A stretch of 64,000 nucleotides of DNA from Lachnospiraceae bacterium (lineage in GTDB: Bacteria > Bacillota > Clostridia > Lachnospirales > Lachnospiraceae): NCBI GenBank assembly GCA_022791635.1, contig JAAVZL010000047.1, forward strand, positions 16,108 through 80,107, written 5' to 3'. A program made the translations under genes and the position numbers. The notes beneath the pieces were generated by a model. The model saw only the letters and a program-made list of their open reading frames with translations. It did not search any database and had not been told where the DNA came from. Position 1 is the stretch's first letter. Every line of letters begins with the position of its first letter. Positions 33,095 to 42,419 of the stretch are shown piece after piece.

Positions 33095-34636
33095 ATGCGT
33101 AGAATAGTATCTCATTCGGAACTGGAATTCAGGCAGGCTCTAAAGGAAGCCGAATCGGCGGGCGAGGATATCACCATTGAATTGGATCCCGGCACAGCAT
33201 ACCGGACAGGGGAGGAAACACTCCTGCTGACGGGAGGCGGTGGGAACAAATTGGTGATAGAGGGCAACGGCGCCAGGCTGATTGGAAACGGAAGCGGAAA
33301 GGCCCTGACCGTTCACAGAAGTCATGTGCTGATACGGAATTTACATATCGGCAGCTATTTTGTCGGAGTATGGATAGAGGCCGATCAGAAGGATATCAGT
33401 GAGATTGGCGTAAAGGGCTGCGTGTTTGAAGACATCGTAAGCGAAGGAGTGGCCACGGCGATTACCGCTAGCGGGCTTGGTATTTCGGATATACAGGTGG
33501 AGGAAAATACGTTTATCGCACCCTCAAAAGAGCGGGGCGGCCATTGCTCAACGGCAATTAATTTTATGACGGCCTGCTTTGAAACGGATCACCAGCCCAT
33601 TCACCATGTTGCGCTTCGAAATGTGAGGTGCAAAAGGAACGAGCTGAAGCCAAATCCCCAGGACAAAAATGTGTTTATGCTTGGTATTACGGTACACGGA
33701 GTCTGTGATTATGCCTTCTATGACGACGGAGATATGCTGCGCTCCCCCTATAATGATGTTTCGGACTCTCTGGAGGAAATGATCTGCATTGAGGACAATG
33801 TCATTGAAGGAGTCTGGGATATCGGCATTGATGTTCTGGCCGGACTGCCGGCGATCCGGAATTGTATACTGAGAAATGTAGAAATCCGCAATAATCATAT
33901 TACCTATCACAATACGGCAATTAATGTGGGCACGGCGAATATTCCCTCCAGCGGCAATGTGCGCAACTGTGAAACAAGCGCTGTTACGATTTCAGGGAAT
34001 ACTCTGATTCCCCAGGTGCCGGGACCTCATGAGCCTCAAATTGGCATTATGCTGTTTACGGTCCGGGCCGAATCGCGCACGATCGTATGCAGAGACTTAA
34101 GGATGCATGATATCTATGTAATCAACAACCACATCTATGGGAGAGAGGTGGGAATCGCTCTTCAGGCAATTCATGCAACGCAGGATCTTCCCTTCCCCAG
34201 TGTTGTGGAGCACTGCTCCTTAAAGCGGGTAACCATTGCCGGCAACAAAATCGAAAACGCACAGCTGCCGGTTCGTATCTTTGCCGCTCATCTGGAGGGG
34301 CGATATGATCCGTTCTGGGGCTTCGATCTTGCGCCCTTTGATAAGAAATTGCCCTTCAGCACCTGGTGCACCAATGGGCTGATAGACGATGTTTTCCTGT
34401 CGGATAATGAAATATATGAATATGATACGGCATTTACGATTGGCGCCGCATGGGCCTGCGGGCATGCAGCCGTTAAGGACTGCACGGTTGGAGAAAATGT
34501 AAACGCCGTCAGAAATAAGCTGGATAAGAGAAGGAAAGTATTTAGCTACTACAAGCGAGTGGCAGATAACGATATGTATGAGGACGCAATCGGGATGAAC
34601 AATTGCGTGCTTTGCGATTTAAAAAATGAGGAATGA
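33095..34636 (+). CDS. Parallel beta-helix repeat protein, first of tandem pair
   Basis: A 513-residue protein with no signal peptide or membrane segment. The sequence is made of repeated short strands of the kind I.EN.I.G...GI.V, with motifs such as IEDNVIEGVWDIGIDVLA, IRNNHITYHNTAINVG and VINNHIYGREVGIALQ, the mark of a right-handed parallel beta-helix. Such folds carry pectate lyases, epimerases and some glycosidases, but I cannot point to catalytic residues. An AGGAGGG site precedes it; an ATG at 33088 is closed after four codons. It is followed 16 bases later by a paralogue of exactly the same length. Confidence 0.75.
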   Translation: MRRIVSHSELEFRQALKEAESAGEDITIELDPGTAYRTGEETLLLTGGGGNKLVIEGNGARLIGNGSGKALTVHRSHVLIRNLHIGSYFVGVWIEADQKDISEIGVKGCVFEDIVSEGVATAITASGLGISDIQVEENTFIAPSKERGGHCSTAINFMTACFETDHQPIHHVALRNVRCKRNELKPNPQDKNVFMLGITVHGVCDYAFYDDGDMLRSPYNDVSDSLEEMICIEDNVIEGVWDIGIDVLAGLPAIRNCILRNVEIRNNHITYHNTAINVGTANIPSSGNVRNCETSAVTISGNTLIPQVPGPHEPQIGIMLFTVRAESRTIVCRDLRMHDIYVINNHIYGREVGIALQAIHATQDLPFPSVVEHCSLKRVTIAGNKIENAQLPVRIFAAHLEGRYDPFWGFDLAPFDKKLPFSTWCTNGLIDDVFLSDNEIYEYDTAFTIGAAWACGHAAVKDCTVGENVNAVRNKLDKRRKVFSYYKRVADNDMYEDAIGMNNCVLCDLKNEE

Positions 34637-34652
34637 AGAGGAGGACACGGGG

Positions 34653-36194
34653 ATGTTATTTCAGGTTTGCGATGAGACAAGCTTATGGGAAGCCATTCGT
34701 GGGCTGAGCGAGAGTGAAGAGAGGGCTGTAATCAGCTTCGCAGAGGGCGGCGATATTGCATTGACAAAAGAACTGCCGGCAATCGTGTCAAGGAAGGGAT
34801 TGTGCATTGAGGGAAATCAGGCGCACATTCACGGAGCCAAGGAATATGACGGAATTGTAGTGGAAGGGCAGGATATTTCCATTGAGAATCTCAGGATATC
34901 GCAATTTAATACCGGAATTTTTATTCGATCTCAGGAGATGAATACGAAAAATGTTTTCGTAAAAAACTGCGAATTTTCGGAAATTCAGAGCGCCTGTGTC
35001 ATGACGGGGATTACGAACAGTAATCTCACAATAGACGGGGTTGCCATTGAGAACAATCGGTTTGAAGCGCCGAGTTCGGAATCCGGATCCCATACGGCAG
35101 GACATGTGGCCTGCGCTACCTCCTTATTCAATGCGCTGTACCGCACGTCGGATCATCCCATTCACGATGCGGTGTTGTCCAATGTGGTTTGGAGGGGAAA
35201 TCATACGCTGGCAAATCAGAAGGACGGGAATCAATTTTCGGAAGGGCTTATGGCTCACGGCGCATGCAACTACGGATTTTTTGACGGATCGGATATCAGC
35301 CAGTCGAGCCTCAACGAGGTTTACAATTGTAAATTGGTAAATCTTACGGTAGAGGATAATATTGTGGATGGCGTCCATGATATTGGCATGACATTTTTGG
35401 CAAGCTTTCCCGGAAGGCATGACAATGTTCTTGAAAATGTTGTCATTCGGGGAAATAGGATCACGTATTTCAATACGGGAATCAACGTAGGGGCCACAAA
35501 TCAATGCGGGAAAGGCGATGTGACCAGAATGTACGCGCGGAATATAAGGATTGAGAAGAACACCCTCATTGCCCAGATCCCTGGTCCCTTCGAGCCGCAG
35601 ATTGGCATTATGCTGTTTACCACAAGGAGCGAGTCTCAGGAGCAAAGGTGTCTTGACAGTCATATGGAGGATGTGATTGTCAGGGAGAATCATATTTCAG
35701 GACATGAGGTAGGCATTCAGGTGGAGGCTCAGCATGGAACCCAGGAGCTTCCGTATCCCAGCAATATCTCCGGATGTACGATTGATCGCCTTATCATTGA
35801 GAAGAATGTCATAAAGGGAGCGCAGCATGCAATTAAGATGTCCGCCGTACATATGGAGGGCAGAGTTGACGATTTTTGGGGATACCCGGTTCCTCCCTAT
35901 GATGCGGAAAAGGGATACAGCACCCTTGCCGAGGGAAATCGAATTAATCACGTTAAGATTGTAGAGAATGAGATTATCGAATATGACATTGCCCTTGTAG
36001 TCCAGGGCGCATGGGGATGCAACCATACCCTCTCCAAGAATAATATCATCGGACCGGATTACGAGATTCATGGAAATCGGCTGGACGGAGGAAGGAAGAT
36101 TTTCTGCTATTCAAAGTATAAAACGGATCAGGTTATGTATGGGGATGCCATCGGCTTTGGAAACAGAGTAATCGGCGATTGGGATATGGAGTAG
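34653..36194 (+). CDS. Parallel beta-helix repeat protein, second of tandem pair
   Basis: A 513-residue paralogue of the preceding protein. Shared blocks include [53 protein letters not shown] and [19 protein letters not shown] C-termini. The frame opens at 34626, but GAGGAGG at about 34638 precedes the ATG at 34653, which gives the same length as the first copy. It too lacks a signal peptide. Conserved motifs between the pair ([13 protein letters not shown], and the H.EGR.D.FWG region near residue 400) would be the places to look for an active site. The two may form a heteromer. Confidence 0.75.
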   Translation: MLFQVCDETSLWEAIRGLSESEERAVISFAEGGDIALTKELPAIVSRKGLCIEGNQAHIHGAKEYDGIVVEGQDISIENLRISQFNTGIFIRSQEMNTKNVFVKNCEFSEIQSACVMTGITNSNLTIDGVAIENNRFEAPSSESGSHTAGHVACATSLFNALYRTSDHPIHDAVLSNVVWRGNHTLANQKDGNQFSEGLMAHGACNYGFFDGSDISQSSLNEVYNCKLVNLTVEDNIVDGVHDIGMTFLASFPGRHDNVLENVVIRGNRITYFNTGINVGATNQCGKGDVTRMYARNIRIEKNTLIAQIPGPFEPQIGIMLFTTRSESQEQRCLDSHMEDVIVRENHISGHEVGIQVEAQHGTQELPYPSNISGCTIDRLIIEKNVIKGAQHAIKMSAVHMEGRVDDFWGYPVPPYDAEKGYSTLAEGNRINHVKIVENEIIEYDIALVVQGAWGCNHTLSKNNIIGPDYEIHGNRLDGGRKIFCYSKYKTDQVMYGDAIGFGNRVIGDWDME

Positions 36195-36206
36195 GAAAAG
36201 CCTCTG

Positions 36207-36235
36207 TTGCCAATCCGGCCCACATATGGTATGAT
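36207..36235 (+). promoter_or_regulatory. glnS promoter
   Basis: TTGCCA at 36207-36212 and TATGAT at 36230-36235 with a 17-base spacer, 51 bases before the glnS start. No T-box leader fits in this short space. Confidence 0.8.
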
Positions 36236-36286
36236 TTTCACAGTCAAAGGGAATGCGAAGAAGCATTCGGCTACCAGGAGGACATG

Positions 36287-37954
36287 ATGGAAAACGAAGC
36301 AATCAGCAAAAATTTTATAGAACAGATGATAGACAAGGATCTGGCCGAGGGGGTCTACGACACCGTACACACTCGCTTTCCGCCGGAGCCCAACGGTTAC
36401 CTTCACATTGGACATGCCAAGGCGATTCTGTTAAATTATGGCCTTTCCCAGAAATACAAGGGAAAGTTTAACCTGCGCTTTGATGATACCAATCCCACCA
36501 AGGAAAAGACAGAGTTTGTAGAGTCCATTAAGGCGGATGTGGAATGGCTGGGAGCAGACTGGGAGGATCGTCTCTTTTTTGCCTCCGACTATTTTGAGGC
36601 TATGTACGAGGCGGCCGTAAAGCTCATCAAGAAAGGAAAGGCTTATGTCTGCGATCTCACGGCAGAAGAGATCCGCACCTACCGGGGCACCTTGACGGAG
36701 CCGGGAAAGGAAAGCCCCTATCGCAGCCGAAGCATAGAAGAAAATCTGGAGCTCTTTGAAGCTATGCGCTCCGGGGCATATGCCGATGGCGAGAAGGTTC
36801 TTCGGGCTAAGATTGACATGGCTTCCCCTAACATGAATATGCGGGATCCTGTTATCTACCGGATAGCCCACATTTCCCATCACAACACAGGGGATAAGTG
36901 GTGTATTTATCCCATGTATGATTTTGCACACCCCATTGAGGATGCCATCGAGGGTATCACCCACTCGATCTGTACCCTGGAATTCGAGGATCATCGTCCA
37001 TTATACGATTGGGTCGTAAGGGAGCTTGAATATCCCGTACCACCCCGCCAGATTGAGTTTGCCAAGCTGTATCTTACCAACGTGGTGACGGGAAAGCGCT
37101 ACATCAAGAAGCTGGTGGAGGAGGGCATCGTGGACGGCTGGGACGATCCCCGTCTGGTTTCCATTGCAGCCCTTCGAAGGAGAGGCTTTACGCCGGAATC
37201 CATCCGCATGTTTGTGAACCTCTGCGGCATTTCCAAGGGGCAGGCCTCCGTGGATTACGCCATGCTGGAGTACTGTATCCGGGAGGATTTGAAGATGAAG
37301 CGTCCCAGGCTGATGGCGGTCTTAGATCCCATCAAGCTTGTTATCGATAACTATCCGGAGGGACAGGTGGAATATCTTGATGCAGCCAACAACCTGGAGA
37401 ATGAGGAGCTGGGAAGCCGTAAGGTGCCCTTCTGCCGGGAGCTGTACATCGAGCGGGAGGATTTTATGGAGGAGCCGCCGAAGAAGTATTTCCGTCTCTT
37501 CCCGGGCAATGAGGTACGCTTAATGCATGCCTACTTTGTAAAATGCGAGAGCTTTGTAAAGGATGAGAACGGCCGCGTGGCGGAGGTACATTGTACCTAC
37601 GATCCCGAGACCAAGGCGGGAAGCGGCTTTACCGGCCGGAAGGTAAAGGGAACCATTCACTGGGTGCCGGTTCCCTATGCTCTGACTGCCCAGGTGCGCC
37701 TTTATGAGAATATTATTGATGAGGAGAAGGGGGTTTATAATGAGGACGGAAGCCTCAACTTAAATCCCAACTCCCTGACTGTCATAGAGCAGGCATTTCT
37801 GGAGCCGGGCTTTGCGGGAGCGAAGCCTTATGACAGCTATCAGTTCGTACGTAACGGCTTCTTCTGTGTGGACGCCAAGGATACCACAGAGGAAAAGCTG
37901 GTGTTTAACCGGATTGTGTCCTTAAAGAGCTCCTTTAAGCTGCCCAAGACATAA
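36287..37954 (+). CDS. glnS: Glutaminyl-tRNA synthetase
   Basis: A 555-residue class I synthetase charging tRNA-Gln. The HIGH-type motif is [13 protein letters not shown] near residue 35, and the KMSKS-equivalent appears as [11 protein letters not shown] near residue 265. The N-terminal part has [11 protein letters not shown] and the C-terminal anticodon-binding beta-barrels follow from about residue 330. Two adjacent ATGs (36284, 36287) are possible; AGGAGG at 36276-36281 favours 36287. Many Firmicutes make Gln-tRNA by GatCAB instead; presence of GlnRS is common in Lachnospiraceae-type genomes. Confidence 0.95.
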   Translation: MENEAISKNFIEQMIDKDLAEGVYDTVHTRFPPEPNGYLHIGHAKAILLNYGLSQKYKGKFNLRFDDTNPTKEKTEFVESIKADVEWLGADWEDRLFFASDYFEAMYEAAVKLIKKGKAYVCDLTAEEIRTYRGTLTEPGKESPYRSRSIEENLELFEAMRSGAYADGEKVLRAKIDMASPNMNMRDPVIYRIAHISHHNTGDKWCIYPMYDFAHPIEDAIEGITHSICTLEFEDHRPLYDWVVRELEYPVPPRQIEFAKLYLTNVVTGKRYIKKLVEEGIVDGWDDPRLVSIAALRRRGFTPESIRMFVNLCGISKGQASVDYAMLEYCIREDLKMKRPRLMAVLDPIKLVIDNYPEGQVEYLDAANNLENEELGSRKVPFCRELYIEREDFMEEPPKKYFRLFPGNEVRLMHAYFVKCESFVKDENGRVAEVHCTYDPETKAGSGFTGRKVKGTIHWVPVPYALTAQVRLYENIIDEEKGVYNEDGSLNLNPNSLTVIEQAFLEPGFAGAKPYDSYQFVRNGFFCVDAKDTTEEKLVFNRIVSLKSSFKLPKT

Positions 37955-37970
37955 GAAATAAGGGAAACGT

Positions 37971-39383
37971 ATGCAGGAATTAACTATCAGTCTGAATCCC
38001 AAAAGTAAGGTGCCTCTATACGAGCAAATTTATCATTACATCAAACAGGATATCCAAAGAGGACGCATCAGGGCAGGGGAAAAGCTCCCTTCCGGCCGCG
38101 CCCTCTCTGCCTGCCTGGAGGTAAGCCGCAGCACGGTGGATCTGGCCTATGAGCAGCTCTTGTCCGAGGGATATCTGGAGTCCGTGCCCTGTAAGGGTTA
38201 CTATGTCTGCCAGATTGAGGACCTCTGCCATTTTAAAGAGGAGACAGAGGAAAGGATGCCGGTCCTTCCCGGAAAGGAGGATTTCTGCGCATATGACTTT
38301 ACGCCAAGGGGTATTGATCTGGAGGGCTTTCCCTACGGAACCTGGCGGAAGCTCACCCGAAACATTCTCCTTGACGATAACAAGGAGCTGTTTCAGCTGG
38401 GGGATCCAAAAGGCGAGTGGGAGTTAAGAGAGACCATCACCCGCTACCTTTACCAGGCCCGTGGGGTCAAGTGCAGCCCCAAGCAGGTGGTCATCGGAGC
38501 AGGCAATGACTATCTGCTGCTTTTGCTGTCCGTCATTCTGGGAACCGATCACCGGATTGCCATGGAGACCCCCACCTATAAGCACGCTTACCAAATCTTT
38601 GAGCAGTTGGGTTATGCATTGTGCACCGTGCCCATGGATGCCTCGGGAATGGAGGTATCTGCCCTTGAGGACTCTGGGGCCCGGATTGCCTACGTGATGC
38701 CCTCCCACCAGTATCCCCTGGGGATTGTGATGCCCATTAAGCGCCGTCTGGAGCTTTTGTCCTGGGCATCCAGGGAAGAGGGGCGCTATATTATCGAAGA
38801 CGATTATGACAGTGAGTTCCGCTACAAGGGAAAGCCTATTCCGGCCTTGCAGGGAACGGATCAGAGGGAAAAGGTCATTTACATCGGGACTTTTTCTAAG
38901 TCCATTGCCCCGGCCATTCGAATCAGCTACCTGGTGCTTCCAAACGGACTTCTTGGAAGCTGTGAGGAGACGCTTCTAAGCTTTTCCTCCACCGTATCCC
39001 GCATTGATCAGATGACTCTGAATCATTTTTTGAAGGACGGGCATTTTGAGCGCCATCTGAACCGGATGCGCACGATTTACGGAAGAAAGCATGAGATCCT
39101 TTTGGGAGAGCTTAAAAAGCTGTCCGGCATTTGTAAGGTTACCGGTGAGCGTGCGGGGGTTCATCTTTTGGTGGAATTTACAAACGGCATGACGGAAAAG
39201 GAGGCCATTGCGCGGGCCCGGGCAGAGGGGGTTCGGGTTTATCCCCTGTCGGAGTATGAGATTGGAGCTTCAAAGCCAAGAAGCGGAGAGGGAGTTACCG
39301 TCATTCTCGGGTACGCTACCCTTTCCGAGGAGGAGCTTTTTGAGGCAGTAAAGCGGCTTGCCGGTGCATGGCATGCCCCATAG
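37971..39383 (+). CDS. MocR/PdxR-type GntR regulator with aminotransferase domain
   Basis: A 470-residue fusion. Residues 1-75 form a GntR winged helix-turn-helix (PLYEQIYHYIKQDIQRGRI, EVSRSTVDLAYEQLLSEGYL). The rest is a fold-type I aminotransferase-like domain with the PLP lysine in GTFSKSIAPAIRI near residue 310 and the Asp region IIEDDYDSEFRYKG. Family members such as PdxR sense PLP and control vitamin B6 synthesis or amino-acid genes. It starts 16 bases after glnS and may be co-transcribed. No pdxST genes are close by, so its target is unclear. Confidence 0.92.
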   Translation: MQELTISLNPKSKVPLYEQIYHYIKQDIQRGRIRAGEKLPSGRALSACLEVSRSTVDLAYEQLLSEGYLESVPCKGYYVCQIEDLCHFKEETEERMPVLPGKEDFCAYDFTPRGIDLEGFPYGTWRKLTRNILLDDNKELFQLGDPKGEWELRETITRYLYQARGVKCSPKQVVIGAGNDYLLLLLSVILGTDHRIAMETPTYKHAYQIFEQLGYALCTVPMDASGMEVSALEDSGARIAYVMPSHQYPLGIVMPIKRRLELLSWASREEGRYIIEDDYDSEFRYKGKPIPALQGTDQREKVIYIGTFSKSIAPAIRISYLVLPNGLLGSCEETLLSFSSTVSRIDQMTLNHFLKDGHFERHLNRMRTIYGRKHEILLGELKKLSGICKVTGERAGVHLLVEFTNGMTEKEAIARARAEGVRVYPLSEYEIGASKPRSGEGVTVILGYATLSEEELFEAVKRLAGAWHAP

Positions 39384-39417
39384 ATGGAAAAGAGAAAAAA
39401 TAGGTAAGAGACGGAGA

Positions 39418-39465
39418 GAGAGCCTTGCTTTTGTACTTTTTGTGCAAAAACGGGGCTCTCCTTTT
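39418..39465 (+). terminator. Terminator after the PdxR-type gene
   Basis: GAGAGCC (39418-39424) pairs with GGCTCTC (39454-39460), with an inner TTTTG/CAAAA pairing and a four-T run at 39462-39465. Confidence 0.6.
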
Positions 39466-39504
39466 GGGTTCTGAAACAAATTACACAAGATAGGGAGAGA
39501 AAAG

Positions 39505-39518
39505 TGAAATTAATTTCA
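39505..39518 (+). promoter_or_regulatory. Perfect palindrome upstream of PTS operon promoter
   Basis: TGAAATTAATTTCA is a 14-base perfect palindrome lying 16 bases upstream of the -35 element. A related GTTTCAT/ATGAAC pair flanks the spacer at 39543-39567. The SorC-family regulator encoded in the operon is a candidate binder, which is inference from position only. Confidence 0.5.
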
Positions 39519-39534
39519 AAAAATTCCGGGATGA

Positions 39535-39563
39535 TTGACGAAGTTTCATTTGTATTTTATGAT
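39535..39563 (+). promoter_or_regulatory. Promoter of PTS-SorC-arylsulfotransferase operon
   Basis: TTGACG at 39535-39540 and TATGAT at 39558-39563 with a 17-base spacer, 83 bases upstream of the IIC gene. Confidence 0.75.
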
Positions 39564-39646
39564 GAACCTAACTAACATGATGGAAAAAGGAGCGGAGAAA
39601 ATACGGAACAAAAGAAAGGATTTTTACAAAAGAAGGTAGAAGAAAA

Positions 39647-41089
39647 ATGAATCTTGTAACAAGCATTTGGAACGTGATGTTCAACAATATCCTGTCACAG
39701 CCGGCAATCTTTATTGGCCTTATCGTTGTGGCGGGATATCTCCTGTTAAAACGAAAATGGAATGAGATTGCGGCGGGATTTATCAAGACTGTAGTAGGAT
39801 ACCAGATTTTGCAGCTGGGCATTGCCTCCTTAAGGGATACGGTGGATCCTCTGCTTCGGGGCATTTGGCAGGAATGGTCTTTAAAGGCAGTGGTTTTGGA
39901 TCCGAATTTTGGGCTGACAGCGGCAAACAGTGGGCTGGAGAGTATCGGGATCACCACTTCCTTTTCCATGCTCACCCTTTTGATTGCCTTTGTCTGGAAT
40001 ATTGTCCTGGTATTTTTTCGGAAATACACGAAGGTGCGCACGCTCTTTACCACAGGGCATATTATGGTCAAGCAGTCCGCGGTGGCAACCTGGATCATTT
40101 TTCTTTTGCTTCCGGAGCTTCGAAATATGGGTGGAATTGTGTTGATTGGCCTTCTGTGCGGAACCTACTGGTCCGTGTTTTCCAACCTCACCGTGGAAGC
40201 CACTCAGGATCTGACAGAAGGAGCCGGCTTTGCGGTGGGACATCAGCAGATGCTGGGAATTTGGTTTGCTTACTGCTTCGGCGGTTTTTTTCGGAGAAAA
40301 AGGAGAAAGACAAAGAAGAAAAGGAGGCTTTTGGAGCTTAGAGCTCCGGATGATTATGTGGTATCCTCAAGCTTGATGGTACTTTTGTTCTTTGGAATGA
40401 TTATGGCGGTGCTGGGGCCAGAGCTGATGCGCCAGGTGGACGCCTCTAATTTCGGAAATCTTCTGTTTCTGGTCTATATTTTTCAGAAATGTACCTCCTT
40501 TGCCGTATCATTGGTAGTCGTAAAAACAGGAATCCGCATGTTTGTAGGAGAGATGGTGGAGTCCTTCGAGGGAATCTCAGGGTCTGTCCTCAAGGGCTCC
40601 CTTCCGGCCGTGGACTGTGCGGCAACGTATTCCTTTGGGGATTCCAACGCACTCACTCTGGGTTTTCTTTGCGGCGCTTTTGGGCAGATGATTGCCATTG
40701 CCGGCTTGCTGGTATTTAAATCCCCATTGATGATTATCCCGGGCTTTGTCCCTCTGTTTTATGACAATGCCACCATCGGCCTTTACGCCAGCAAAAAAGG
40801 CGGCTTTCCGGCGCTGCTTGTATGCTGTGGAGGATCGGGCTTTCTACAGATTCTGGGGAGCGCCGGAGCAGTTTTCCTATTTCAGATGGGCTCCTTTGGC
40901 GGATATCCGGGAAATCTGGACTGGGCCACTCTGTGGCCGGCGATGGGAGTCCTGATTCGACAGCTGCGGATACCGGGGACTCTGCTTTGTATGGCAGGGA
41001 TGCTTCTGATCCCGCAGATTCAGTATCGGAAAAATAAGGAATGCTATTTTACATTGGGGATAGAAAACGAAATACAGGAAGTGGAGTGA
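39647..41089 (+). CDS. PTS transporter subunit IIC, ascorbate (UlaA/SgaT) family
   Basis: A 480-residue membrane protein aligned by eye with UlaA over its length. Shared family features are LTTGHIMVKQSA-like residues near 130, EGAGFAVGHQQMLGIWFAY near 190, VRMFVGEM-like VKTGIRMFVGEMVESFEGIS near 290, LPAVDCAATYSF near 320 and IIPGFVPLFYDNATIGLYA near 360. A Lys/Arg-rich loop (about residues 215-227) is unusual. It would import and phosphorylate a sugar acid or related molecule with the IIB protein. No IIA gene is present in the window, so one must be shared from elsewhere. Confidence 0.88.
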   Translation: MNLVTSIWNVMFNNILSQPAIFIGLIVVAGYLLLKRKWNEIAAGFIKTVVGYQILQLGIASLRDTVDPLLRGIWQEWSLKAVVLDPNFGLTAANSGLESIGITTSFSMLTLLIAFVWNIVLVFFRKYTKVRTLFTTGHIMVKQSAVATWIIFLLLPELRNMGGIVLIGLLCGTYWSVFSNLTVEATQDLTEGAGFAVGHQQMLGIWFAYCFGGFFRRKRRKTKKKRRLLELRAPDDYVVSSSLMVLLFFGMIMAVLGPELMRQVDASNFGNLLFLVYIFQKCTSFAVSLVVVKTGIRMFVGEMVESFEGISGSVLKGSLPAVDCAATYSFGDSNALTLGFLCGAFGQMIAIAGLLVFKSPLMIIPGFVPLFYDNATIGLYASKKGGFPALLVCCGGSGFLQILGSAGAVFLFQMGSFGGYPGNLDWATLWPAMGVLIRQLRIPGTLLCMAGMLLIPQIQYRKNKECYFTLGIENEIQEVE

Positions 41090-41106
41090 GAAAGGAAGTT
41101 AGAGCC

Positions 41107-41391
41107 ATGTTAAAAGTATTGGTCGCATGTGGATGCGGGATGGGAAGCTCTCAGCTATTGAAGAAAAACTGCTCTATCGTTTTGAAAAAGCTTGGTGTGG
41201 AGCATAGGATCTGTCAAACCAGCATGGACGAGGCCAGGGTGACAGCCCGAAATTATGATTTGATTCTTGTGGGAGAAAATTTTGTGAACCATTTGAAGGT
41301 AAAGGAGGGCACAATCGTGATCGGCCTTAAGAATCTGATGAATACAAAAGAATTGGAGACGAAGCTTAGGGAAAGCGGAATTCTCCGGTAG
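41107..41391 (+). CDS. PTS subunit IIB, lactose/ascorbate-type
   Basis: A 94-residue cytoplasmic phosphocarrier with the P-loop CGCGMGSS; Cys8 is the expected phosphorylation site, as in UlaB. The longer frame from 41041 overlaps the IIC gene; the ATG at 41107 with an AGGAAG-like site is better. It lies 17 bases after IIC and transfers phosphate from a IIA protein, not seen here, to the incoming substrate. Confidence 0.88.
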   Translation: MLKVLVACGCGMGSSQLLKKNCSIVLKKLGVEHRICQTSMDEARVTARNYDLILVGENFVNHLKVKEGTIVIGLKNLMNTKELETKLRESGILR

Positions 41392-41415
41392 TAAGATTGG
41401 AATGGAGTATGCGTT

Positions 41416-42387
41416 ATGAGGCAGATGGACGAGGAAGAGCTTGCCCTGATTGCAGAAGTGGCAAGAATGTATTATATAGAAGGAATGTCCCAGCTGGACA
41501 TTGCCAATATCCTCTTTTTTTCCAAAGCCAAGGTATCCCGGGCGCTTCGGATAGCCCAAGAGAAGAATATTGTAGAGTTTCAAATTAATTATCCCCTGAA
41601 GCGCTCCATTAAGCTGGAGACAAAGCTAAAGAGAGAGTTTGGACTAAAGGAGGCATTGGTGGTCTCGGATTTGTATGATAATCACAGTACGGAGATTTCC
41701 ATAAAAAGGATTGGGGAGATGGCTGCCAATTATCTGGATGAGACCTTAAAGGACGGGGATTCTATCGGGCTGGCCTGGGGAAGAACCATGTATCAGGCTG
41801 TGAGGCAGCTAAAGCCCTCCTCACCCAGAAGAATTCAGGTGTTGCAGCTTATGGGCAATTCCATGGAAGACTACAACATGGATATTGACGTAACCACCCT
41901 GACGGAACGGATGGCTCAGGCCTTTCAGGGGACGGCTGTGAGGCTGTATGCTCCCATGTATGTGAACAGTGATATTGTGCGAAAAGAGCTACTGCGAGAG
42001 CCGATTATTCGAAAAACCATGGACAAGATTCGGGCAGTGGATTACGCTCTGACGGGAATTGCAGACGTATCTCTGGAATATCCCAAGAGTACCTGGGCAG
42101 GGTATCTGACAGAGCATAAAAAGCAGGAGCTTATACGAAAGGGCGCCGTGGGCTATCTGTGCGGCTATTTTGTGGATAAAAACGGAAATAAGCTTTCAGA
42201 TCCCATTAATGACAAGATTATCGGCATTTCCTTTGAGGACTTGAAAAAAGTGCCCTATGTGATAGCAGTGGCCGGAGGACTGGACAAAACGAATTCGATT
42301 CTCGCTGCCCTTAGGGGAAAGCTGATTCATTGCTTAATTACGGACAGCCGGATAGCGAAAAAACTTCTGGAAGTGGGAGGAAGCTGA
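41416..42387 (+). CDS. SorC-family (sugar-binding) transcriptional regulator
   Basis: A 323-residue regulator. The N-terminal helix-turn-helix (MSQLDIANILFFSKAKVSRALRIAQ, residues about 24-48) is followed by the SorC/DeoR-like effector domain with AWGRTMYQAVRQL near residue 122, YALTGIADVS near 213, and the C-terminal VAGGLDKTNSILAALRGKLIHCLITD typical of the family. Effectors are usually phosphorylated sugars. It is inside the operon after IIB, so it probably controls its own transcription in response to the imported substrate. The ribosome site is weak. Confidence 0.93.
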   Translation: MRQMDEEELALIAEVARMYYIEGMSQLDIANILFFSKAKVSRALRIAQEKNIVEFQINYPLKRSIKLETKLKREFGLKEALVVSDLYDNHSTEISIKRIGEMAANYLDETLKDGDSIGLAWGRTMYQAVRQLKPSSPRRIQVLQLMGNSMEDYNMDIDVTTLTERMAQAFQGTAVRLYAPMYVNSDIVRKELLREPIIRKTMDKIRAVDYALTGIADVSLEYPKSTWAGYLTEHKKQELIRKGAVGYLCGYFVDKNGNKLSDPINDKIIGISFEDLKKVPYVIAVAGGLDKTNSILAALRGKLIHCLITDSRIAKKLLEVGGS

Positions 42388-42419
42388 GAAAAGGCCGGCC
42401 GGAGAGGAGAAAAACAGCT

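Noticed and set aside
36194..36286. T-box leader for glnS
   Set aside because: The gap is about 90 bases, holds a normal promoter and lacks a T-box sequence and terminator.
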